This document shows, in pieces, positions 1 through 5,309 of a stretch of 5,309 nt of DNA. The translations under genes were made by a program, and so were the position numbers. Within the stretch, counting starts at the first letter, position 1; every line of letters begins with the position of its first letter. The notes beneath the pieces are model-generated. The model was given only the letters and a program-made list of their open reading frames with translations, was not told where the DNA came from and ran no database searches. Origin of the DNA: an uncultured beta proteobacterium. GTDB lineage: Bacteria; Pseudomonadota; Gammaproteobacteria; Burkholderiales; Burkholderiaceae_C. The stretch lies in NCBI GenBank assembly GCA_903859265.1, contig CAIOLZ010000316.1:1-5309 (forward strand). The letters are read 5' to 3'.

Positions 1-15
1 ACATAAAGCTATAAA

Positions 16-21
16 AAGGAG
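16..21 (+). promoter_or_regulatory. Ribosome binding site of the chemoreceptor gene
   Basis: AAGGAG lies 5 nt upstream of the ATG at 27, inside a purine-rich run. It is a near-perfect Shine-Dalgarno sequence and fixes the start codon. The promoter must lie left of the window, because only 26 nt of leader are visible. Confidence 0.9.
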
Positions 22-26
22 ACCTT

Positions 27-1598
27 ATGTCGTTGATAAACCTGCGTGTATCCACCAAGCTTTGGCTCTCCGTTGGAACCATCATTGTCGTGATGCTTGG
101 AATCATGGTCTTCAATGGGTACCGCAGCGTGACCCTTCAAGCGCAAACGGACAGTCAACTGACTGCCATAAACGCCCGTTTGCAGGCTGTAATGTCCTGG
201 TCGGCGCTCACACAGGCCAATGCTGCGCGCACGCTGGCAGTGGTTTCGACCAGCGATCCCAATATGGACGCTGTTTTCAAGGCGACGATTGCCAGCACGT
301 CTGCCAAAATTTCCGAGGTTCAAAAGTCGATTGAAGCCATGGATCTGAGCGCCGAGGAAAAGGCACAGATGGCCAAAGTGGCCGACAGCCGCAAGACCAT
401 GTTGGGGTACCGCGACGCGGCCAGAAAACTTCGTCAGGAAGGCAAGGCCGAAGAAGCAACCCAGGCATTGAACAAGGATTTCGTGCCCGCGTCGAATGCA
501 TACCTCGATGCCATTCGTGGCATGTTGAATCTCGAACAACAGCTAGCGGAGAACTTCCGCCAGCAGGTCGCCCAGTCGCGTGAAAGGCTGATGAAAACTT
601 CGGCAGCCATTGTGCTTGTATTGCTGATTGGTATTGGCTTGGGCACTCCCATCCTTGTGCGGTCCATCGAGGGTCCGCTATCCTCGGCCAATGCCCTCGC
701 CGCAAGCATCGCCAAAGGTGATTTGAGCACAGAGGTTCAAGTCAACCGCCACGATGAGTTCGGAGAGTTGCTGGTCTCGCTGTCCACCATGAAATCCGCG
801 CTTGTCAGCATGGTGTCGCGTGTCCGTGAAGCTACCGACACCATTGCCAGCGGCAGTGCGCAGATTGCGACCGGCAACGCCGACCTGGCACATCGGACCG
901 AAGAGGCCTCGAGCAACTTGCAGTCCACCGCTTCCAGTGTGAATGAAATCCAAGCCATCTCGCAGCAGTCCGCCGAAAACTCCCGGATCGCGTATTCGTT
1001 GGCCAACCAGGCTTCCATCCTGGCCGAAAAGGGAGAAACCATTGTTTCCCAGGTGGTCGAGACAATGGACCAGATCAGCGCCAGCAGCAAAAAAATCGGG
1101 GACATCCTCGGTGTGATTGATGGCATCGCTTTTCAAACCAACATCCTGGCGCTCAATGCCGCGGTCGAGGCGGCCAGAGCCGGCGAACAGGGCCGGGGAT
1201 TTGCCGTTGTGGCCAGCGAAGTACGCAGCCTCGCCGGCAGGAGTGCTACGGCCGCCCGGGAAATAAAAGCGCTGATTGACGAATCCGTAAGTCGCGTCGA
1301 GGCCGGCACCAAATTTGTACTGGCGGCGGGTCACACGATTACCGAGATGGTCACCGACTCCAAAAAAGTTGCTCTCGCAGTGGGTGAAATCGACAGCGCA
1401 GCGGAGCAGCAACACATCGGCATCAGTTCGATCAACGCGTCGATCGACGCACTCGACCAAATGACCCAGCAAAACGCTGCCCTGGTCGAAGAGAGTGCTG
1501 CAGCCGCAGGAAGCCTGAGCGAGCAGGCCGACAGGTTGGCGCAGGCTGTCTCCGTTTTCAAACTGCCCGACGAAAATTTGCTGCGTATTGCCCTTTGA
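27..1598 (+). CDS. Methyl-accepting chemotaxis protein (4HB periplasmic sensor, HAMP, 36H-type signalling domain)
   Basis: This is a 523-residue transmembrane chemoreceptor. It should sense a periplasmic ligand and control the CheA kinase through CheW. Domains in order: short cytoplasmic start, TM1 at about 12-32, a helical periplasmic domain of 4HB type at about 33-190, TM2 at about 192-212, HAMP at about 212-265 (with GPL at 216-218 and DEFGE at 243-247), then the long signalling hairpin to about 512. The hairpin tip is textbook: IDGIAFQTNILALN at 364-377, followed by EAARAGEQGRGFAVVA at 381-396 and the conserved EVRSLAGRSA. Aligned by eye to Tsr, the methylation positions are E293, S300, E307 and E489, so site 2 is not methylatable. 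The protein ends LLRIAL and lacks the NWETF-type CheR tether. The length fits Tar/Tsr-like receptors, and a strong Shine-Dalgarno sequence supports the ATG. The ligand cannot be read from the sequence. The gene ends 5 bp from the convergent transporter gene. Confidence 0.97.
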   Translation: MSLINLRVSTKLWLSVGTIIVVMLGIMVFNGYRSVTLQAQTDSQLTAINARLQAVMSWSALTQANAARTLAVVSTSDPNMDAVFKATIASTSAKISEVQKSIEAMDLSAEEKAQMAKVADSRKTMLGYRDAARKLRQEGKAEEATQALNKDFVPASNAYLDAIRGMLNLEQQLAENFRQQVAQSRERLMKTSAAIVLVLLIGIGLGTPILVRSIEGPLSSANALAASIAKGDLSTEVQVNRHDEFGELLVSLSTMKSALVSMVSRVREATDTIASGSAQIATGNADLAHRTEEASSNLQSTASSVNEIQAISQQSAENSRIAYSLANQASILAEKGETIVSQVVETMDQISASSKKIGDILGVIDGIAFQTNILALNAAVEAARAGEQGRGFAVVASEVRSLAGRSATAAREIKALIDESVSRVEAGTKFVLAAGHTITEMVTDSKKVALAVGEIDSAAEQQHIGISSINASIDALDQMTQQNAALVEESAAAAGSLSEQADRLAQAVSVFKLPDENLLRIAL

Positions 1599-1603
1599 CC
1601 CGT

Positions 1604-2824
1604 CTATGCCCTCTTCATTGTTGGCAAAAACGCGGTCAGCAGGCCCAGCAGCGGCAGAAACGCGCAGACTTGGTACACAGTTTCGATGCCGGTCGAATCT
1701 GCCAGCCGGCCCAGAAGTGCAGCACCAATACCGCCCATGCCGAACGCCAGGCCAAAAAACAGCCCGGAGATGGTGCCCACTTTGCCGGGAACGAGTTCTT
1801 GCGCGTACACCAGAATCGCCGAGAACGCGGACGCAAGGATCAGACCAATCACCACGGAAAGTAACACCGTCCAGAATAGATCGACGTGGGGCAACAGCAG
1901 CGTGAACGGCGCGACGCCAAGAATAGAAAACCAGATCACGCGTTTGCGTCCGATCCGGTCTCCGACGGGACCACCCAGCACAGTACCGGCAGCCACTGCA
2001 AACAGGAACACAAACAGAAAAAACTGCGCTTTTTCGAGAGGCACGCCGAACTTTTCAATCAGGTAAAAGGTGTAGTAACTGCTCAGGCTTGCCATATAAA
2101 AAAACTTCGAAAACATCAGCAACCCAAGAATCCCCAGCGAGCAGGCGATCTGTCGGCGACCAAGCCCGTTGCGTGCTTGGACTTTCATCCGCTTTCTGAA
2201 GTTGGCACCATGGTGGCTTGACCACCGCCCCACGAAGCTCAGGACAACCACACCCACCAGCGCAAACAGCGAGAACCAGGCGGCGCTGCCTTGTCCCTGG
2301 CGAACAATGATGAGCGCAGCCAGCAAGGGGCCCAGCGCAGATCCGAGGTTTCCACCAATTTGAAACAGCGACTGGGCCAGACCAGGCTGATTACCCGCTG
2401 CCATACGCGCGACCCGCGACGATTCGGGATGAAAAACCGAAGAGCCCATCCCGATCAGCATGGCCGACAACAGCACCGCGTTATAAGTGCCCGCCTGTGA
2501 GAGGCACAGCAATCCCACCAGCGTAAAACCCATGCCAACCGGCAAGGAATACGGCATGGGTCGTCGGTCGGTGTACAGGCCGATCAGTGGCTGCAACAGA
2601 GACCCGGTGAGTTGATACGTCAGCGTGACAAGGCCAATCTGCGCAAACGACAAGTTCAGGCCGAGCTTGAGCATGGGATAGATCGCGAGCAACACGGACT
2701 GCATCATGTCGTTCAGCAGGTGCGAAAAACTGATGGCCGCAATCACCGGATAGGTTGTTGCCTCAAGTGCGTCAAATGCTGGCGGCTGTGTAACCGTCGT
2801 TTGGGATGCAAGCGTAGTGGTCAT
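1604..2824 (-). CDS. fsr: MFS efflux transporter, fosmidomycin resistance (Fsr) family
   Basis: This is a 406-residue inner-membrane protein, close to the usual length for Fsr-like transporters, with about 12 hydrophobic segments in two halves split by a basic loop at about 201-225. Signature stretches resemble E. coli Fsr: SFSHLLNDMMQS at 32-43 in TM1, and SSVFHPESSRVARMAAG at 128-144, followed by QSLFQIGGNLGSALGP. The MFS loop motif A appears in degenerate form at GLYTDRR (82-88) and in full form at GGPVGDRIGRKR (284-295). Fsr-family proteins export drugs by proton antiport, and E. coli Fsr gives fosmidomycin resistance; the substrate here is inferred only from family. The ATG at 2824 is the only one before TM1, but it has no clear Shine-Dalgarno sequence. 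The gene is divergent from the acetyltransferase and convergent with the chemoreceptor. The gene symbol is assigned by family resemblance. Confidence 0.9.
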   Translation of the reverse strand: MTTTLASQTTVTQPPAFDALEATTYPVIAAISFSHLLNDMMQSVLLAIYPMLKLGLNLSFAQIGLVTLTYQLTGSLLQPLIGLYTDRRPMPYSLPVGMGFTLVGLLCLSQAGTYNAVLLSAMLIGMGSSVFHPESSRVARMAAGNQPGLAQSLFQIGGNLGSALGPLLAALIIVRQGQGSAAWFSLFALVGVVVLSFVGRWSSHHGANFRKRMKVQARNGLGRRQIACSLGILGLLMFSKFFYMASLSSYYTFYLIEKFGVPLEKAQFFLFVFLFAVAAGTVLGGPVGDRIGRKRVIWFSILGVAPFTLLLPHVDLFWTVLLSVVIGLILASAFSAILVYAQELVPGKVGTISGLFFGLAFGMGGIGAALLGRLADSTGIETVYQVCAFLPLLGLLTAFLPTMKRA

Positions 2825-2868
2825 GGCTGGATTGGTATTGGATGTGCCGTGAGTCTAAACTGTCGCCC
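2825..2868. promoter_or_regulatory. Short divergent start region between transporter and acetyltransferase
   Basis: This is the only non-coding space available for the two divergent genes: 44 bp if the acetyltransferase starts at 2869, and 17 bp if it starts at 2842. On the + strand a weak sigma70-like pair can be drawn: TTGGTA at 2832-2837, a 16 bp spacer and TCTAAA at 2854-2859, each 4 of 6 matches. This would start transcription near 2866, almost at the ATG at 2869. No convincing promoter is seen for the transporter, so its promoter may lie inside the acetyltransferase coding region. Confidence 0.35.
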
Positions 2869-3327
2869 ATGGGCAGTATCCACACACGAATCGCAACGCC
2901 TGCTGACCTGGATGTCATCGTGCCAATGTTTGATGCCTACCGGCAGTTTTATGAAAAAGCGTCTGACCCGGACCTCGCCAGGAGCTTCATCCGGGAACGG
3001 CTGGAGAATGGAGAGTCCGTAATCATTCTGGCGTGCCAAGGCTTACAGCAGGTCGTGGGTTTTTGCCAGCTCTACCCCACCTTTTGCTCGGTAGAGGCGA
3101 AGCCGATTTATACGCTGTACGACCTGTTCGTCAGTCCACTGGCAAGACGCTGCGGAGCCGGAAAAATTCTTCTGCAAGCAGCACAGCGATTGGCAGCCGA
3201 AGGCGGCAAGGCAAGGCTGGATCTTATGACCGCCAAAAGCAACGAGATCGCGCAAGCCGCCTATGAATCACTTGGATGGGTCAGAGACGACCTCTTTTAT
3301 GCTTACAGCAAATCCGTCGGACCCTGA
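2869..3327 (+). CDS. GNAT-family N-acetyltransferase
   Basis: This is a 152-residue cytoplasmic acetyltransferase using acetyl-CoA. The fold order is typical: the first strand and helix at 4-25 (IHTRIATPADLDVI), a helix at about 34-47, beta strands at about 51-57 and 62-70, then the acetyl-CoA binding core. In the core, strand LYDLFVSP (83-90) leads into R93-x-x-G96-x-G98, the Q/R-x-x-G-x-G/A pyrophosphate loop of motif A. The C-terminal part has the usual NEIAQAAYESLGW (125-137) and a final strand. The substrate cannot be told from sequence; GNAT proteins act on amines, amino acids, antibiotics or protein N-termini. An in-frame ATG at 2842 would add nine residues (MCRESKLSP) with no family character, so 2869 is preferred, although neither start has a good Shine-Dalgarno sequence. 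Its last 25 bp overlap the 3' end of the opposing sensor gene. Confidence 0.9.
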   Translation: MGSIHTRIATPADLDVIVPMFDAYRQFYEKASDPDLARSFIRERLENGESVIILACQGLQQVVGFCQLYPTFCSVEAKPIYTLYDLFVSPLARRCGAGKILLQAAQRLAAEGGKARLDLMTAKSNEIAQAAYESLGWVRDDLFYAYSKSVGP

Positions 3328-5081
3328 GTCAGCCGCACAGTGACGCTGACACAACGCCCACGATTTCCTCGTGCCGGTAACGGACTCAGCGTGATTGCAA
3401 CCGGCACTTCACTGCCATCCTTGCACCGACCGGTCAAATGGGGCCCAGCACCCATGGACCTGGCACGGCCTTCGTTCATAAAACTGTCGCGCAGCTTGTC
3501 ATGCCCCTGATGGGCTCTTTGCGGCACCAATTGCTCAATCGGAGCGCCAAGCAGTTCACCCGGTGAGTAGCCGAATATGGATTCGAGTGCAGGGTTGACC
3601 AGCAAAATGCGACCGGCATCGTCCGCGACCAGCATGCCGTCCGGCGCCGCTTCGATAATGCTGCGAAACCAATTTTCAGTTTCAAGCAGCTCGGCTTGTT
3701 GCGCCTCCATTTCCACAGATTGCTCTTCAAGCTGGGCAGCCTGCTTTTCCATACGCTCGGCTTGCTCCTGAGTGGATGCCAGCAATTCTTTGGTGCGCAA
3801 ATTGCGGTCCAGTATTTCCATGTTGGTCGCAAGTACCGGCAGCAAGGAATCTACCAGCGCTGTCTCGCGTTCTGAAAATTGCTGGAAAGAGGCCATTTCA
3901 ATCACGCCGAGAACCCGATCTCCGTGCACTACCGGCTGCACCATGATGCAAGCCGGTGGACCATCGCCAAGGCCTGAGCTGATCCGGATGTAGTCTTTCG
4001 GGGCCCTGAGCGTAATCGGTTTCTTTTCCATTGCGCATTGCCCGATCAGGCTCTCGCCGATGGCATAACTGTTGGACAGCTCTTTTCGCTCTCTGTATCC
4101 ATAGCTTCCCAACATATTGAAGTGGCGGTCGCCGTCAAATACGTAAAACGCGCCATGGCTGGCACCGATCGCCGGGGTGATTTTGGAAACGGCAATTTGG
4201 GTTAGCGATTGAAAATCTTGCGCTTGCTGCAAGGAAGCGGTGATGTCGGTTTGATGCGTTTTGATCCAGCCCTGGGTATCGAGCTTCTGCACAAATTCCT
4301 TGAACACCTGGGCTGCCCGCGCAATGTTCCCGACCTCGTCGGCCCGTCTGGTACCGGAAATGGTCACGTCCAGTGCGCCAGCAGCAAGTTGCTGGAGGCT
4401 ATCCGCCACGGCACCGATGGGATCTGACAATTCCCTGCGGGCAATCCAGCGACCGAGGGCAGCGACCATGAGTGCGATCAGCACGCCCAGGCCAATCATG
4501 ACTTCTGTGGCCTTCGTCTTCAGCGCCAAAGCCTGGGCTGAGCTGGTGTCAGCGAGCTTTTCGTTGTAGGTCAGACTTTTGTCAAAGGCCTCGCGCACAT
4601 TCGTAACCTGCGGTGCCAATTTTTCCAGCGCATCCCGCGCAGCCATGTTGTCGGCGCTGCTTTTGTGCGCCTGCCGCAGCGCAACATCCACGCCCAGCTC
4701 GTATTGACTGATCGCTGCAAGAATTTCTTTCAAAAGACGCGCATCTTCGTCGTCAGAAATAAGCTTTGCTTCGTAATAAGCAAGAGCCTGCTGGATGCTG
4801 TTGCGTGTTTCAGCAAGCTGATGCTCGAGGACAACGATACGCGTGTCATCCGTTGACAGCACGTTATAAAGTGCCAGCACCCGGGCACGCTGGAAATTGA
4901 CCCGGGCCTCATTGAGCTTGTTAAAGCTGGGTATGGTGTTGATGGTGGCGTAATTGGCACCATCGTAAACATTCTTCAGTTGCAATATGCCGATCAAAGC
5001 GATGGCAAAAATACCCATAACCGCAACGACCACCATTGCATACAGCTTGCCTGCGATTTTGAAATTCGACAGTAATTTCAT
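3303..5081 (-). CDS. Membrane sensor protein: 4HB, HAMP, GAF, coiled coil, PAS; no output domain
   Basis: This is a 592-residue inner-membrane sensor. Order: TM1 at about 13-36, a helical periplasmic domain of MCP four-helix type at about 37-190, TM2 at about 194-214, HAMP at about 211-266 (DPIG at 220-223, DEVG at 248-251), a GAF domain at about 285-425 (GESLIGQCAMEKKPI at 342-356, VQPVVHGDRVLGVIEMAS at 381-398), a heptad coiled coil at about 430-468 rich in Gln and Glu, and a PAS domain at about 469-583 (VNP at 495-497, FGYS at 503-506, CKDGSEVPV at 553-561). The same order occurs at the front of betaproteobacterial hybrid histidine kinases, but here the protein stops about nine residues after PAS. 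No H-box, ATPase, GGDEF, EAL or receptor hairpin follows. The last PAS strand reads VRLTQ where families usually have VRDITER. The ATG is 8 nt after the cheR-like stop, which suggests one operon and translational coupling. It may signal through a partner, or it may be a truncated kinase. Confidence 0.9.
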   Translation of the reverse strand: MKLLSNFKIAGKLYAMVVVAVMGIFAIALIGILQLKNVYDGANYATINTIPSFNKLNEARVNFQRARVLALYNVLSTDDTRIVVLEHQLAETRNSIQQALAYYEAKLISDDEDARLLKEILAAISQYELGVDVALRQAHKSSADNMAARDALEKLAPQVTNVREAFDKSLTYNEKLADTSSAQALALKTKATEVMIGLGVLIALMVAALGRWIARRELSDPIGAVADSLQQLAAGALDVTISGTRRADEVGNIARAAQVFKEFVQKLDTQGWIKTHQTDITASLQQAQDFQSLTQIAVSKITPAIGASHGAFYVFDGDRHFNMLGSYGYRERKELSNSYAIGESLIGQCAMEKKPITLRAPKDYIRISSGLGDGPPACIMVQPVVHGDRVLGVIEMASFQQFSERETALVDSLLPVLATNMEILDRNLRTKELLASTQEQAERMEKQAAQLEEQSVEMEAQQAELLETENWFRSIIEAAPDGMLVADDAGRILLVNPALESIFGYSPGELLGAPIEQLVPQRAHQGHDKLRDSFMNEGRARSMGAGPHLTGRCKDGSEVPVAITLSPLPARGNRGRCVSVTVRLTQGPTDLL

Positions 5082-5086
5082 GCCAG

Positions 5087-5091
5087 CCCCT
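5087..5091 (-). promoter_or_regulatory. Ribosome binding site of the sensor gene, overlapping the cheR-like stop codon
   Basis: Read on the minus strand, AGGGG begins inside the upstream TAG stop (5092-5090) and sits 5 nt before the sensor ATG at 5081. This placement decides the start and suggests that ribosomes ending on the CheR message re-initiate on the sensor. Confidence 0.75.
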
Positions 5092-5309
5092 ATTGGCGCC
5101 TTTGAAACAGACGGTGGTATTGGTCGATGGGCGAGAACATCGCTTCCCCGGTAACGCTCAGTGACTCAGACTGCCCAATAAACAGCAAGCCTGCGGGCAG
5201 AAGCGCTGAATGAAAACTCTTGACGAGTTTATCTTGCAATTGCGACTTCATATAAATGAGCAAATTGCGACAACTCACCAAATCCAGCGGCTTCTCCGGG
5301 GTACCCGTG
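5090..5309 (-). CDS. cheR: CheR-type chemotaxis protein methyltransferase, C-terminal part (5' end beyond window)
   Basis: Only the last 72 codons are present; the frame is open to the window edge. The CheR catalytic domain transfers methyl groups from S-adenosylmethionine to glutamates of chemoreceptors. The visible part begins with TGTPEKPLDLVSCRNLLIYM, containing the conserved D-L-x-x-CRN-x-LIY core of the CheR Rossmann domain. It continues through a helix and then LLPAGLLFIGQSESLS, matching the CheR G-x-L-F-x-G-x-SES strand. It closes with FSPIDQYHRLFQRRQ just before TAG. The SCRNLLIY wording resembles CheR domains of CheB-CheR fusions as much as stand-alone CheR, so an upstream CheB domain is possible but not visible. 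The protein ends right after the methyltransferase fold, with no tetratricopeptide or PAS extension. It is probably co-transcribed with the downstream sensor, 8 nt away. Confidence 0.93.
   Translation of the reverse strand, partial: TGTPEKPLDLVSCRNLLIYMKSQLQDKLVKSFHSALLPAGLLFIGQSESLSVTGEAMFSPIDQYHRLFQRRQ

Noticed and set aside
4..15. TAAAGCT (4-10), like a flagellar sigma28 -35 element, and TATAAA (10-15), like a -10 box, before the chemoreceptor
   Set aside because: Spacing is wrong. A sigma28 start would fall after the ATG and no GCCGATAA-type -10 follows. Using TATAAA as a -10 would remove the strong ribosome binding site from the message.
678..1472. Long open frame of 264 codons on the minus strand opposite the chemoreceptor
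   Set aside because: It lies wholly inside a convincing chemoreceptor gene, has no recognisable domain, and its low-complexity Gly/Arg-rich composition is typical of an antisense shadow of GC-biased coding DNA.
1886..2221. Open frames on the plus strand across the transporter gene
   Set aside because: Their translations are rich in Arg, Gln and His without domain character. The minus strand encodes a clear 12-helix transporter here.
2842..2868. Longer acetyltransferase form starting at the ATG at 2842
   Set aside because: The nine extra residues show no family resemblance and there is no Shine-Dalgarno sequence. The GNAT fold begins directly after the ATG at 2869. It cannot be fully excluded.
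3328..3350. Inverted repeat GTCAGC / GCTGAC with an 11 nt loop just after the acetyltransferase stop codon, as a possible terminator
   Set aside because: The stem is only 6 bp, the loop is long and no U-run follows on either strand. It lies within the PAS coding sequence of the sensor.
3468..3840. A hidden kinase, GGDEF or receptor-hairpin domain in the sensor or in the other frames downstream of its PAS region
   Set aside because: No H-box, N/G boxes, GGDEF or receptor hairpin motif is seen in any frame between the PAS domain and the transporter gene; the acetyltransferase fills that space.
5090..5281. A complete 63-residue protein starting with TTG at 5281
   Set aside because: The frame continues open to the window edge, and the upstream codons read TGTPEKPLD, completing the CheR D-L-x-x-CRN motif. 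It is the tail of a longer gene.

Overview
The window carries parts of a chemosensory gene neighbourhood from a Gram-negative bacterium. By eye the G+C content is in the mid-50s percent. The protein styles point to a betaproteobacterium of the order Burkholderiales, possibly Comamonadaceae-like: a 36H-type chemoreceptor with a four-helix periplasmic sensor, and a 4HB-HAMP-GAF-coiled coil-PAS sensor beside a CheR with the SCRNLLIY motif. This placement is inferred from family style, not from a database match.

Layout from left to right: a complete methyl-accepting chemotaxis protein (27-1598, +); a convergent major-facilitator efflux protein of the fosmidomycin-resistance (Fsr) type (1604-2824, -), only 5 bp from the receptor's end; a divergent GNAT acetyltransferase (2842 or 2869-3327, +) sharing a very short start region with the transporter; a membrane sensor with 4HB, HAMP, GAF and PAS domains but no output domain (3303-5081, -), whose 3' end overlaps the acetyltransferase by 25 bp; and the last 72 codons of a CheR-type methyltransferase (5090-5309, -, cut by the window edge), 8 nt upstream of the sensor. 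Coding density is close to 100 percent. There is no gene-free stretch above 50 bp, and I see no RNA genes, insertion sequences, CRISPR arrays or origins.

Two functional groups are visible. The flanking genes (chemoreceptor, CheR, outputless sensor) belong to signal transduction by receptor methylation. The central transporter/acetyltransferase pair looks like a small resistance or detoxification unit lying between them. The points most worth a second look are the sensor that ends directly after its PAS domain, and the Glu/Gln pairs in its coiled coil that resemble chemoreceptor methylation sites while a CheR is encoded immediately upstream. I see no wholly new system that I can support. The CheR-sensor pairing is the best lead.
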